Shown: positions 48,222 to 64,000, counted from the first letter of the stretch. The stretch is 64,000 bases of DNA from Nissolia schottii (GCA_003254905.1 QANU01112481.1:678352-742351); one strand, 5' to 3'. Numbers and translations are program-made. Notes: a model not told the origin generated them from the letters alone.

Positions 48222-50505
48222 TGTGGCGACTCCAGAAATCCCCACTAGCACACAAGAGACTAGTTCCCTTACGAAAACTTCCCAATGTGCTAATCATGAA
48301 AATGTGCAGCTTTTGTAAACAAATAAAAGAAAACTTTTAAAAATATACTAAACATCATTAATTAAATAAAGTAAAATCCTTTACATAGTATTTTAGAAAC
48401 TAATTAATTAAAATACGCAATATTCTGCTTGTAGTCCACTGAAACACTCTACTAATTGATACAAAGATAAAATATCCTAATAATTGAAATAAACTGAAGA
48501 ATCCAATTGGATGGAATCTACTGAATGAGCAACGATGGGTCAGTCATTGCTCAATGAATGATTGACCCCACGACTACATGGGATAGTTTGTAATCATGAC
48601 ATGTAGATGCAATACATAGCATAATATCAAACATAAAAACACTTATATAATTATAATATATAATATGTAAAATCATTTGAAAACATAAATAGATTCATAG
48701 TTCTCTAAATAGACAACTCAAGCTTTACGGTTTAACTATACCTGAAATGCCTGGGCTTTACGGTCCTGCCTTAATCTACATGAGATGATGCATGACACTA
48801 GGCATCACGGGCTGTCATATTTAGATTTTACGGTCTTTCCCTAATTCTACATGAATCTTATTCTAAGTTATGATTGTACGAGGTATACTAGATTCAACAT
48901 AGGTTATCGCTGACTTACAGTTTTGCCTTAGATATAACTCCGATGAAAACAGTAACATAACATGATATAATATGAACATGATAACATAACTGATAACTGA
49001 TAGCTTAACATGACTTTATTCATAAATATCATACACATACAATATGACATATTTAATGCAATAAAACATATGGTTCCATGTAGTTCTAAAATAGTTTCAT
49101 GACTTTCTAAAATAGTTTCATAAATATTTTCATAAATATCTACTTTCATAAATAAACAAGTTTCTAAATAAATAACTATTTTCATAAATAAGGAAATAAC
49201 TAACTTCATAAACATTTAAAAGAAAATACTAAGTTCCTCCTCCTAGGATTTCATAAAGATGCATAGAATAAATAATTCAAAAAAAAATGAACATATAGAC
49301 TGTGAAGAAAGTCACTCACCTGGAAATGACTAACCGCTAAGGAGCACTAATGTTGGGAGCTCTTAATAACCTATTTGGAAGCACTGCTTCCCCACAGACA
49401 GAATAATAAGAGGAAGAAAAGAATAAAAAGAACTAGAGCAAATAGTCTCACCAAAAGTGGAACCTTTCAAGATCTTGAGTAAATTAACAAGTATAAGCAC
49501 TCGTGGGAGACTTCTATATATAGGGGGAGCTGGAGACTCCCCACCTTCATCACGTTTTTTAATGTGGGATTCAAAACCCAGGTCACTGCAGCACTCCCTG
49601 AGCACTGCAACGCCCTCATTTCTCTGTGCCCACAAACTTTCCCTTTTTTTTCTCCTAGAGAACTATGGGTCATCATAACAGTCTATATTGACTCTTGGTA
49701 CCATTGTAGTTCAATTAGTTCAATCAGTGATGCCAAGGTACTCAGGTAGACCAATTTCATAAGCTATCAAGACCAAGGTGTTTGGTTAGTTTAGTTCAAC
49801 TATCGGGACCACAAGACTCATATAGATATAAGTTACCCTAAGTTATCAGGCTGGAGGTACTTGGGTAATCAATTAAGCAAGATCGTAATGCTCAAGATCC
49901 GTCTATCTAATATGTCCCTAAGTTTTCATGGAAGTATTTAGTGTGTATGTGTGTTATGTAGTATTATGATAACAATGTTTTAATTCTTTCATGTGTAATA
50001 TATATTATGTATTGCATATGTGTATCTTGTTTTGAAATAGTCCCATGATGTTGTGGAGTCTGTCGTTTACTAAGGCTCTTCCTAGAGTACTCACCCCTCA
50101 CCTCCCTTTCCAGATACAAGTTAAAATGTAAAACCAATTTCGTGGAGGTCATGGTCAGTTGCAATGGAATCAAGATACTTGAGTAAATAGTCATCTTGTG
50201 GTGAAGCTATCTATAGATTTATGTTAGAGTTTTATTTTACATTCATATGTTAGTATTTAGAGTGTTCCAATGGTACACAGGAAGGATCTTCAGAACATGT
50301 CACACATTTTAGTACGTATATTTATGTTCATGTTTTGAAGAGAAAGTTGTAAGGCATTTATGCATTTATGAAAGGAAGTTATTCTGCTATGCTTTTAGTT
50401 ATGTTTTTAGTTTTAAATGCATGTTTTCAAGAAAAAACGATCCTAGGAGGCTTGCCAAGGAGCACACGTATCTTGTGCGTAGGTAACGATTTTTGGGTCG
50501 TTACA
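48222..50505 (-). mobile_element. 5' LTR of the truncated retrotransposon, about 2.28 kb
   Basis: On the minus strand it starts TGTAACGACCC (50505) and ends GTCGCCACA (48222), directly before the PBS. A promoter-like CTATATATAG lies at 49514-49523. Repeated 'tttacggtc(c/t)t' and 'tacatga' words occur at 48728-48860 in the part that becomes U5. The length is at the long end for plant LTRs. A second intact LTR is absent, so the element is truncated or was partly deleted. Confidence 0.7.
49514..49523 (-). promoter_or_regulatory. TATA box of the LTR
   Basis: CTATATATAG, palindromic, in a locally GC-richer context (GGGGGAGC beside it), about 980 bp from the LTR start. It would define the U3/R boundary at about 49490. 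Confidence 0.5.
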
Positions 50506-50545
50506 GGGACATTCAAATGGAATGGTACTTCGCGTTTTTGGGCTA

Positions 50546-51020
50546 TCCACCAACAAAAATCCCTTCTTTGGTTATATATCGATAGAGCATTTCCAACATC
50601 AATGCCTCCAATGCCAATGGTGCCATCTGATGTGGCCCCTATTTGAAGAATCCATGCACCTCAAATTCTATTGTTGGTAGGGCCAAGAAAACGTTGATGC
50701 TTTTGAGGATATGAGTAGAGTTACATCGCAGTTGATACAAAGGCGAACCACAAGCATAAGTTGTGTTTGGTGATGCCAATGTTTTCGACAACATGGTGGT
50801 GCGAAGACGGATGCATGCAGTAGTGGAGGGGTGCGAACAATGGTGGATTGTGATTGTTTACAGAGCAACCACAAGAAGTAGTAGGGGAAGACTTGTGTAT
50901 GACGACATGATGAGCAACGTAATGTTATCCACCAACAAAATCTTCTTCTCTACTTAGACATATATGGAGCACTGCCAATGCTAATATTGTCAGCATCAAC
51001 AACGCCATCTGTCATAGCCT
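50546..51020. repeat. Diverged direct repeat flanking a spacer
   Basis: 'atccaccaacaaaa' with following 'catcaa..cctcca' and 'gccatctg' words occurs at 50546-50640 and again at 50927-51020, 381 bp apart. About 70% identity by eye. Nature unknown. Confidence 0.5.
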
Positions 51021-51025
51021 CCCAA

Positions 51026-51833
51026 TATAGTTAAAAGCTCGCTTTAAAACTTAAAAGTAATAACTTTTACACTTTTGATTACTTAAAACGCTTTGGATGC
51101 CACTCAAAAGCGAAGCAAGGTAAAAAACGATATGTTTTTCGCTTTAAAGTGATAAAAGCCTTAAAAGCTTGCTTTCAATCATAAAAGCAAAGATTAAATA
51201 TTTATATCCTAAATGACCTATAAAACGGATATTCATTTTACATTTTTTTGTGGGCTCATGAATTGAGTCAATTTTACGATAAGAGTCTAACTAAAATAGA
51301 TTTCCTCTAGTCGTGTTACAAAAAAAATAGAGATTTTTGTTTCCCTAATACCCTAATATGTTTCAAGTTTTTTTGACAACTGTCTGCATTCTCCACTCGA
51401 CTTCTCTACTCTAACCCTTTGCTCATCCACTCAGGTCGCGCACCCTTCACCTGAACCACTTCATGTCATGTCAAAGAGAAGTTGCATTACATCGTGCCAA
51501 AGTGGAGCATCATGTCACATTGGAAACTACACCACTTCTTCAACTTTCAACTAAATAATTCATACAACCTCGTCTTTTGATTAATATTATAACTATAAAA
51601 ATGACTATTTTATTACTTATGAATTGTGACCATATTATGTAAGAAAATTTGTGTGATTTTAAGCCTAAATCATCACTTAAATATTTACATATTAATACAA
51701 ATAATTTCATGTATTATTTTTAAAATTATTTTCTTTATAATAAGTAACATCTACGTTTTTACACTTTGTTTTTACGCATTGCTTTTATAAGGTCCCGAAC
51801 TCTTTTGAGTGAACTCCTGCTTTTGATAACCTT
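51026..51833. mobile_element. Possible DNA transposon remnant, about 800 bp
   Basis: The left end 'atagttaaaagctcgcttt' and right end read in reverse ('aggttatcaaaagcaggag') are loosely similar, and both ends are rich in 'aaaagc' words (aaaagcgaagcaagg, ttgcttttataagg). Similar 'aaaagc' termini are common in legume repeats. No coding capacity was seen. Confidence 0.3.
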
Positions 51834-53921
51834 ATGGTCTCCTTCATCCTAAAATTTTTATTTATGTAATTTGGTATCACAAGCAAAGAGTTAAGTGGAA
51901 ATTGGGGATAGTGGTTGCAGAATTGGTGGTTGATTCGTGATTGTGTTACAAATAATTGAAGCGCAATGAGTAAAGAGAAGTTGTCGCCAATTGAAGGAGA
52001 AAGAAAGAATATTTAGCTATTTATTCATTGTTAATAGATGATGGCTTAAAATAGATTTAGTAACTTTCTGTGTAATGTGCGTAGATGAATCTAGTTGAAA
52101 GAAAAATGAGTAAACCTCGAATTCTTTCATGTTAAATTTTGATAAAGTGATGATACATGGAGGGTTGATGTACTTAGTGGATTATGGTTGGCAATTACGT
52201 TTAAATGCATTTTCAAAATGTGGTCAAATATTTTCTTCAGAAAATGTGGTTAAATTTCTTCTCAATTTTACCCCTACCATCTTTAAGTCACTCTCCACCA
52301 CCATCATTTCTGATCACCCACCACCATCATCTCTGGAAACCATCATCCTTCTTCGACCATCACCATCACCATCACCATCCCCGCCCTTTGCCCGCCGTTA
52401 CCTACCACCGCACTTCCCAAAAAAAAAGCCATCACCACATAACAGTAACAAACAAATCCAATTTCAGAAACAAAATTTTTCAATTGAGTGTTCTAGAACA
52501 AATTCACACCTGTTAAAAAGCTCAGTCACGATCTAAGAAACAAATGCAGAGGAAAGAGAACTCACTACCGATTGCTTTCAATTTCCCTCTTCGCTCAGTT
52601 ACACCCCTAATCAAATAAAAATAAAAACTTTGTGATTGTCCTTGATAGAGTTTAATGGGTTTGTTTCCTTATTTAGCAATTGAGTGTTTCAGATTTGGTT
52701 TATCGTGCTCCGCATACTCAGATCTTTCGACGAGCTCGTCAAGCATGGTCACAACCTTTGCCGCCAACAACGATCCCACGCTGCCACTATACTCATCGGT
52801 GGTGGTGCCAAGGAGCACGACGAGATCTACTACTTCATCTTACTCATCAAGTCAACGACAATCCACATGGCGACAACGAAGACTGTGGAAAACTGCACCA
52901 TTGTAAGACACTACTGTTGCAACATCTCTAGATTTGGGTTACATGGGGCGTGGACGAGTGGATGCGAGTGGCTAAGTGGTGTGACAGTGATAAGTTCTAG
53001 TTTTGTGAGTTCCTGAGTGGCAAGACGGTGGTAAGCCAATGGTAGTCGCAGTGGCAAGATCTGATTCATCAAGCGGTGGTTGTTAAGCATTGGAAAGAGG
53101 CAATGACTATAGTTATGGTGGCAAATGATGGTGGAGGCAGTAGTGGCTGAGAGGCGATGTGAAATAATGGTTGTCATCTATTTGTGAAAGCTTCAAAATC
53201 ATGGTTGCCATCTTGTTGCACATGTATTTGGATGGAGAGGGGCGACGATCATCAATATTGTTGAAGCTTTCTCCTATTCTCTTGATTTAGTTGTTCATTT
53301 TTTATGAATGTTCTAGAATTGAAACTTTGCAGAGAGAATACTCCAGGGCAATTGAGACGCTAAAGGAAGGGGGAGATGTGAGAGATGACAAAATTGACAA
53401 TGTTTTTACCTACATTTCTTAAGTGTGTTTAATTATATTTAATAAGTGTAGCTAAATGTAATTGTCCTACCATAGACCACCTAGTGCATCATTCTCCTCA
53501 ACTTATGTTATGAGGTTCAACTTAGAACCCTCTGATGATACATTACTACGTGTATAACTTTTCTTTTATTTAAAATTGTCCGCGAATGAAAATCGATCTC
53601 TTGGTTATAATATATTATCAATTCTAACATATGAAGCAAAGATAAAAGCAATTATTTTATATGCATTATTAGTGCAAATTTTTTTACATTGTAATCTAAT
53701 TATATACGAAAAGAGTTTAAGGTAGGTTCATCTCAATTCCAACTCGTCCCTAACTCGCACGGATAATTTTTTGTAGTTATCCTTAAAGAAAATTTCTTGT
53801 AAAATACCCATGCGGATAATAACTTACATTAGAAGTGGAGTTCTGCTATTTCATGCCTAAAAGGCCCTATCTATGCTACTAAAGTTGTAAGGTAAGAGAA
53901 ATGAAAGAAATAAGTTTTTCT
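51834..53921. other. Intergenic, low-complexity parts, no supported gene
   Basis: 52260-52440 is a CCATCA/CCACCA-rich stretch that yields His- or Pro/Ser-rich false frames. 52660-53180 has balanced composition and open frames in several phases on both strands, but none has a recognisable motif or a consistent start. A remnant similar to the SINE B-box block (aggttcaacttagaacc) lies near 53511. Confidence 0.45.
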
Positions 53922-54222
53922 CATGTGGCAAGCGAAACCATTTTCTCTTCTTCTTGCATCTAGAAAGAATGATTTAAGTGATATTCCTTCTGGTCATTTT
54001 TATCTATCACTTTTACTTTTTAGATATATTAAAAAATTAGTGTATTTGGACATAGATAGAAAATGATTGAAATCAGCTTTTTCAACTCCCATGTGGTAAG
54101 CCAAATCATGTTCTCTTCCTTTTGCATATAGAAAGAATGTTTTAAGCAGCATTCCCTCTGATATTATTTATGGATCGCTTTTACATTTTAAGTATGTTAA
54201 AAAATTAATGTATGTAGACATA
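53922..54222. repeat. Tandem duplication, 168-bp period
   Basis: The segment 53922-54054 (catgtggcaagcgaaacc ... gtatttggacata) recurs at 54090-54222 (catgtggtaagccaaatc ... gtatgtagacata) with roughly 83% identity by eye. Confidence 0.8.
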
Positions 54223-55450
54223 ATTGTGTCTAAAAACATTAATTTTTAAATATATCAAAAAAAATAAAATGATGGATAAAAAGGGTGAGGTGGGGGTATT
54301 TCAACAACGAAAATCATGGTACCAAAGATGGTGCACCCTCAGAGGTGGAAGGAGCACATTTTACCTTACCTAGTCGGTTGAGTCGGGACGGATACCAACG
54401 AGTAAGGTATGAATTGTTATCCTTATTTCGAATTCACTTTATAAAAATCAAGTATCTTATTTACAAAAATCTACATTAAAATTTTGTGAATTACTTTTCT
54501 AAAAATAAAATTAGATAGATATCTTTTTCTCAAAAATCATGATTCAGTCAAGGTCAAACAAAAATGGTATTTTTTACCTAAACACAAATTTAACACATCA
54601 TCTTTAAACACACTTACAATAAAAATAAATATTAATTTTATGTGTACCTAACAATGACATACTACACTTAATTTTATAACAATGTAAAAAGATATAGGAA
54701 ATATTTTTCCTTTCAAAAAGAAGTTTTTTCTCTTTCCAAAAAATCCAATGCAGATGCACTTAGAAGAAGTGATTCGAATGAAGAACAAAATTGCTCAAAA
54801 TAGTGCTCATCTATTACTAGTTAAAGATACTATTAAACAAAATTGTGAGTTACAATTTTTATTTATAGTGACATTGCTGGCCAAAGTAGTGAGCAGAACA
54901 TGACTCTAAATAACACACATGCACTATTTTCTATTTGGGGCGCTTCACTTTGTTGCTTTCCTCTCAAGCTTTGTATAAACTGTGTCAACTTTCTTTCCGC
55001 CACAAATGTGGGCCACCGCCACCCTCACATTACAGCTTTTTCTAAGCAACTTTTTTGTACGATAAAATCAAAGAAACTTACTAGATGATTAAATCAAAGT
55101 ACAGTCATTGTCAAATAATTAATTTGATCAATGTGTTGCAGACTTTGGTTATGCCGAAGAGGCACAAACTAACTAATGTTCTATTAATATTATTATGTTT
55201 CTTGCACATCTTTCTTTCTTTGAAATATTTTCTTTCACATGTATGAAACTCAATAAATCTAAACAATGATGACACTATAAAAAGTATAAAAAAGATTTAA
55301 AAAAATTAACACCTTTTTAATTCTAAAGACAGCGAAAATCATTTTTTTTAATTAAAAAAAAGATTAAAGAAAAAGAGAGACATCAACCAAAGGCTGGTTT
55401 TAAAGCCAAAAAGGGGAGAGGTATTCAGGTGGCAAAGCTGTACATTGTGG
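54223..55450. other. Intergenic and NET2 promoter side, no other gene seen
   Basis: No exon-like frame. From about 55200 on this is probable promoter sequence of the NET2 gene. Confidence 0.45.
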
Positions 55451-55462
55451 CACGTGCACGTG
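55451..55462 (+). promoter_or_regulatory. Double G-box upstream of the NET2 gene
   Basis: CACGTGCACGTG: two abutting CACGTG hexamers making a 12-bp palindrome, about 410 bp before the ATG. A dimeric bZIP or bHLH site is plausible. Function is inferred from the motif only. Confidence 0.5.
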
Positions 55463-55873
55463 GAGTGATTGCTCATTGCTCATGTCATGCAACTTTTTTT
55501 TTTAAAATAAAAAAAGAGAGAGAGAAAGGGAAGGTTCGGACATTAAATTGGTGCGAACTTTGCTCCCCTCCATGATCCCATAATTAGTTCCAACATCTTT
55601 TGCTTATTTGTTTCTCTATGTTTCATTGATTTTTTTTTCTTTGTTCATCTAAAAACAATTGATCTTTTTTAATTTTTCTTTTCTATTGCCTTCTCTCTTT
55701 GGTTTGGTTCTGTCATGGAATCCATGTTCTCTCTTTCCCATGTTTAACAGATAGACAAGAGAGTAAAAGGAGAAACACGGTTTGCATGCTTTTGTTTCCC
55801 ACGTTGTTGTTTGATATCTAAATAACAAAGGACCAAAAGGGGAAAAGGGGTAACAAAGGAAGAAGAAGAAAAT

Positions 55874-58800
55874 ATGTTGCAGAGAGCAGCAAGCAATGCA
55901 TATTCATGGTGGTGGGCTAGCCACATCAGAACTAAGCAATCAAAATGGATGGAGCAAAGCCTCCAAGGTGAGTTTATGTTATGATCATCACGTTCATTCA
56001 CATGTTAAAAATCAGATTTTTTCTCCCTTTTTCTGGGGTCGGTCAAATGGCAGATTATGATGGGGTTTTTGTGCATATTCATGGAAGAAGAAAAGTGTTA
56101 ATGGCTTGCTTTGCTTGCAATGTTGTGTATGTAAGTTTTAGATGATGGATTCATTGTTGAATTACGTTCAAGTCATGTTTGCCTTACATGAAATATAAAG
56201 AAGTGTGTGTATGTATAATAAGTTTGTCTGTAACCAGAAGGTTTAGCTGTGCATCAGTGGAGGTTTAAGGAAGATTTGATGTATGTGTTTTATGCTCAAG
56301 GTTTAATTCTTCTGACTTTGTATATGCTTCTCTATTTGGTTTCCAACATTTGGCCACAACTAATCAAAAGGTTTACACTTTCTTGGGATGAAGTGTTTTA
56401 CATTTCCAAAATCCAATGTTGCAATTCACATATCTTGTTTTCGTTCGATGAGGCAGAGAATGACTCCTACATGTTTTTGTAACGATGGATGCTCATTTGT
56501 TTTGTTTTTAATTAGAAGCTAAAATAATCTGTAAGCAAAATTGCAGATATGGAGGAAAAGGTGCAAATTGTTCTGAAGCTCATAGAGGAAGATGGAGACT
56601 CATTTGCCAAGAGAGCAGAAATGTATTACAAAAAGAGACCGGAGCTGATAAGCTTTGTGGAGGAATCATACAAGGCTTACCGAGCTTTGGCTGAACGGTA
56701 CGATCACATATCAAAGGAGTTGCAAAATGCCAACAATACCATTGCTTCAGTCTTTCCAGATCGAGTCCCGTTTATGGATGAAGACGACGATGACGGATCG
56801 CCGAAGCCTGCGAGAAAACTACCAGAAGGGTTCAAACAAAATATCCCAAAGCCTCCCCTTAAAGATTTAAAGAGTGTTATAACAACAGCCACAACTACAG
56901 CCACAACCACACGAAAACTTCATTTCAAGAAGCCAGGAACCAAAGCTGCTAATCCTAAATCTCCTAAATCTGGATTGCGCAGAAAGGAGGCACTTGAAGA
57001 GGTTGACAAACTCCAGAAACAGATCCTGGCACTACAAACTGTGAAGGAATTTGTGAAGAGCTCTTATGATAATGCCATTGCTAGGTACTGGGAAACCGAT
57101 GAGCAGATCAACGAATTGCAGGAGAGAGTTTCAGTTTTGCAAGATGAACTTGGAGAAGGTATAGTTATTGAAGACAGTGAAGCTCGCCGTTTGATGGCAG
57201 AAGCCGCTCTTAAATCATGCCAAGAGGCACTGGCACAGCTGGAAGAGAAACAGGAGAAATCACGTGACGAAACCAGAATCGAATCCAAAAGGGTAAAGGA
57301 AGTCAAGGCCAAGTTAGGCTCTCTCATGGATGAGTTCCATTATGATCAGAGCAATTCCAAAGAGCCAAGGGCTAAAAGAGATATAGAAGAAGCAGCAGCA
57401 ACAAAGGACTTGGCTGAAGAAGAGAACATATTGACTCACAGGAAACGGGAGTTGCAGTCATTACAGGACAACATTAAAGGGCACTTTCAAGCTAGCTCAA
57501 ATTCATCTCTAAGCGTGGCAGAAATGGCAGAGAAGATTGATGAGCTTGTGAACAAAGTGATCAACTTGGAAACTGCAGTTTCATCCCAGACTGCTCTGGT
57601 AACAAGATTGAGAACGGAAACTGATGAGCTTCAAGACCAGATTAGGACTCTGGAAGGTGATAAGGAAAGTCTCATCAACGACAAAAATAGATTGAACAAC
57701 CAACTGAGAGAAATGGAGGGAAAGATGCATGGAGTACAGGATCTGAACCAAGTTGTTGAAGATCAGAATAGCAATATCCAAACCCATCTCACTGAAGCAC
57801 GGTATAATCTTGAGCATCTCTCAGAGAAAGTTCAAAATGAGAAGCAAGATGATGAGGGTAGAAATCTTGATCATCTCTCGGAGAAAATCCAAAATGAAAA
57901 GCAAGGGGAAGAGGTTAAGGTCACAGATTTATCTCAGACAGAAAGGAACTCATCTGGCCAAGCTGAATCGAAATATGAGCCTGAAGGACAAGTTCAATCG
58001 GATCAAGACAATGTGTCACTGAATGATGCAAAGCCAGACAAGGAGCCTAAAGGCACTGGTATGGTAGAAGATGAAGTGAATTCAACAGATAAGGAGCTTA
58101 AGGTTATTACTGTAGAAGAAGATTTAAAATCAGAAAAGAAGCTTGAGGTCAACGGTTCACTAGAAAATGGGGTACATCCAGATAATGAACCCAAGGCCAC
58201 TGATTCACTGGAAAATGATGTTAAGTCAGGAAATGAGGTTAAGGTCACTGGTTCCTTAGAAATGGTAGAGGCGATCCCGGTGGAAAGTAAATCTCCAAAA
58301 GAGTTCAAAGAACAGGAGATGAGTCTGAATCCTGCCAATAGTGATGAAAAAGCAACAGTTGTTTCGAATGCTATCACTGAAAATCAGATCAGCCAACACC
58401 AGGCAACTAACAATGTAGATAGTTCTTCCGAGAGCCTTGGAAGACAGCAAGAAATTGGTGCTACGGAAATTTCATCTAAGACAGAGAATACTCTCAAAGT
58501 TGATCCCCTGGAGAAGGCAACAGCACAAGAAGACGAACCTGATTGGCGGCAAATGTTTCTGAATGGAATGCAGGACAGGGAACGAGTTCTGCTGACTGAG
58601 TATACCAATACTCTTCGGAATTACAAAGATGTGAAGAAGAGGCTGACTGAGGTAGAGGAGAAAATTCAAGACAACAACCTTGATTCATCTTGGCAGCTGA
58701 AAGAACTGAAGACTGCTAATGCCTTGAAAGACGAAGAGATTAGACTCCTTCATCAGAAGCTAAGTCTCCTGAACAGAAGCTTGGAGGGAACCGAGGATTT

Positions 58801-59584
58801 GTCAGACTCAACTTTGGTACTGCCACATGGCATTGATCAACTTTTGAAAATTGAGCATCCTGAAACCACATCAGCCATTGAAGAGAAATTCCGGGCAAAC
58901 ATCGATGAAATCCTGGAGGAGAATTTAATTTTCTGGATGAAATTCAGTGGTTCTTTTGCCGAGATACAGAAGTTTGAAACCACTATCAAAGACTTGCAGA
59001 TTGAGGTATCAAAAATTGAGGACAAAGGAAGATCTCTAGAGGGCAGTAATAGTACAAAATATGGCTTAGCATCCGATGCACGACCAATTTACAAACACCT
59101 AACAGAGATCCAAGGTGAAATAACGGTCTGGCTGGAAAAGAGCGCCTTGCTGAAAGAAGAGCTCCAACACAGGTTCGCATCTTTGTGCAACATCCAAGAA
59201 GAGATAACATCTGGATTGAAAGCCAGTGCAGAAGATGATGACTTCGCGTTCACCAGCTTCCAAGCTGCCAAGTTCCAAGGTGAGGTTTTGAACATGAAAC
59301 AGGAGAACAACAAGGTTGCTGATGAGCTTCAAGCAGGTCTAGATATGGTAACATCTCTCCAACTTGAAGTTGAGAAGGCTCTTGTGAAGTTGAATGATCA
59401 GTTTGGGCTCTCAGCTTCAAGGAGACAACAGAATGGCCAGCTAAGGCATTCAGAGACTAAGGCCAGGGTTCCTCTGAGGTCATTCATCTTTGGTGTAAAA
59501 CCAAAGAAGCAGTCAATCTTCTCCCGCATGAGCCCTGGAATACATAGAAAGTTGCATGCCTCGAAGGGCCAGGGCAACATGTAA
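55874..59584 (+). CDS. NETWORKED 2 (NET2-type) actin-binding protein
   Basis: Two exons, 55874-55967 and 56547-59584 (TAA), join in frame (CTCCAAG|GTGAG ... TTGCAG|AT) and give 1043 aa. The first exon supplies the start of the KIP1-like/NAB actin-binding domain (YSWWWASHIRTKQSKWMEQ), and the second completes it (DMEEKV ... RAEMYYKKRPELISFVEESYKAYRALAERYDHIS, about residues 10-90). Then follow an acidic linker (DEDDDD near residue 110), a long coiled coil (about 160-440), a charged repeat-rich middle (about 450-610), a DWRQMFLNGMQDRERVLL segment, further coiled coil, and the basic C-terminus with FIFGVKPKKQSIFSRMSPGI typical of NET2. Arabidopsis NET2A is pollen-specific and links actin filaments to the pollen-tube plasma membrane. 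Expression here is not known. Length is slightly above Arabidopsis NET2A (about 950), partly because of the tandem repeats in the middle. Confidence 0.93.
57806..57919 (+). repeat. 57-bp in-frame tandem duplication in NET2
   Basis: Two 19-codon units (NLEHLSEKVQNEKQDDEGR and NLDHLSEKIQNEKQGEEVK) at 57806 and 57863; the shift is exactly 57 bp. Confidence 0.9.
58037..58270 (+). repeat. Five degenerate 16-17-residue repeats in NET2
   Basis: Consecutive units beginning DKEPKGTG, DKELKVIT, KKLEVNGS, NEPKATDS and NEVKVTGS, each followed by an acidic half with 'LEND' or 'VEED'-like words. Period 48-51 bp. The region is acidic and probably disordered. Confidence 0.8.
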
Positions 59585-60465
59585 AATATTTTCTACTGTG
59601 TGTGTTTATTATTGTACTGGTTTCATTACTGAGGGCGCCTTCTTACTAAAAGGGAAGATGTTCATTTTCCATTTTTTGGCTTGTCTATAAGTTGGCAGAA
59701 ATGTAGGCTTTTGGCTTACATTTCTCTTTGTATTTTGATCATTGTTTCAGCATATATCAATGAATCCTTTTCCACGGTAGAAATAGAAATTCTTAAAATT
59801 TTAGGAAACAAATTGCAAATATCTAATGTCAAATGGAATTCCTAATAGTATGCCTTCTTTTGGTGCTTTAAAGTATGCCTTCTTATTGCCTCTTTTCATA
59901 TTTAGCTTTTTATATAACAGAAATGGACTACAGTAACCCCGCAATTTTGTACAGAGAGTTTCATGGCTGGCAATCAAATCTTAAATCTAACAATAATTTG
60001 CTGACATACTAAAATGGTGATTACATAATCAAGAAAAAGGGTAATTATCAGTGGTGAATAACATAAATTTGGCAAAAGGAACTATTACCAAGATGACTGT
60101 GTAAGTAAATCCCAGCTGTACACAGCAGATTCAAGAGCCTCCAATTCACATTCTGGTGGAATATGCAAAATAATTTCCTTTCCTCCTAGTTTACATGGAT
60201 TCACGATCACCGTGCACTCCTAATTTCCTATAAACTACAATACAGCCAAGCCAAGTAACTTGCTATAGATGTATGTTCTCTAGTTTTCTCTCAATGCAAG
60301 GAAATATATCGCTTCTTTCCAAATCAAGTGCCAAAACCTGGTGTGATTCCACTATGACTAGCAATCAGTTGTAAGCATTCCCATATGCCGTATGCCAACC
60401 AGGCGCCTAAAAACATGTTATCAAACACGTTGGAGAATCCCACAACTTAAAAACCGGGGTAATCT
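59585..60465. other. Convergent 3' ends of NET2 and ECD genes
   Basis: NET2 3'UTR runs to roughly 59770 (aatgaat near 59760 could serve as a polyadenylation signal). ECD 3'UTR lies on the minus strand above about 60100. The genes converge here. No other feature seen. Confidence 0.5.

Positions 60466-64000
<3,535 letters not shown>

Noticed and set aside
52129-53177. His/Pro/Ser-rich frames, one of 135 codons
   Set aside because: They come from a CCATCA-rich repeat, overlap in several phases and have no motif or splice context.

Overview
This is AT-rich eukaryotic nuclear DNA from a flowering plant. The evidence is GT-AG spliced genes with orthologs across angiosperms, long AT-rich intergenic stretches full of MITEs and LTR-retrotransposon debris, and two runs of N from assembly gaps (2271-2806 and 23804-24303). 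Gene content and repeat style suggest a legume, probably Glycine. That species call is an inference, not something the sequence proves.

Layout, with exon coordinates worked out by hand and checked by reading-frame continuity. (1) 2229-7451, plus strand: a plant protein O-fucosyltransferase (GT65/DUF246-like), nine visible exons; the first exon with the membrane anchor is probably inside the first N gap. (2) 8409-8839: a solo LTR. (3) 9968-15300, minus: a chloroplast MscS-like mechanosensitive channel (MSL2/MSL3 type), 13 coding exons, 725 codons, plus a 5'UTR intron. (4) 17943-20328, minus: a broken long coiled-coil gene like Arabidopsis At4g38062, with at least four lesions. (5) 20.4-40 kb: a gene desert holding MITEs (two adjacent TTA-flanked elements), SINE-like fragments, microsatellites and a 1.27-kb near-perfect-length palindrome (29101-30370). 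(6) 40.1-43.3 kb, plus: a small acidic plant protein of unknown function, 167 codons, with a 5'UTR uORF and leader intron. (7) 44.9-50.5 kb: three MITE-like elements and a truncated Ty3/gypsy-type retrotransposon on the minus strand (2.3-kb LTR, PBS, leader, gag with in-frame stops and a decayed zinc knuckle, no pol). (8) 55874-59584, plus: a NETWORKED 2 (NET2) actin-binding protein, 1043 codons. (9) 60466 to the right edge, minus: an Ecdysoneless (ECD/SGT1) family protein, 5'-truncated by the window.

The genes are unrelated housekeeping or cell-biology genes (cell-wall/glycan transferase, plastid osmotic valve, actin-membrane linker, splicing/cell-cycle factor), each with its own promoter. 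There is no operon or gene cluster. The least ordinary structure is the 1.27-kb palindrome at 29.1-30.4 kb, which would fold into one hairpin of about 600 bp if transcribed. The pseudogene with its internal 285-bp duplication and the retrotransposon with C-to-T-type lesions are the next most informative.
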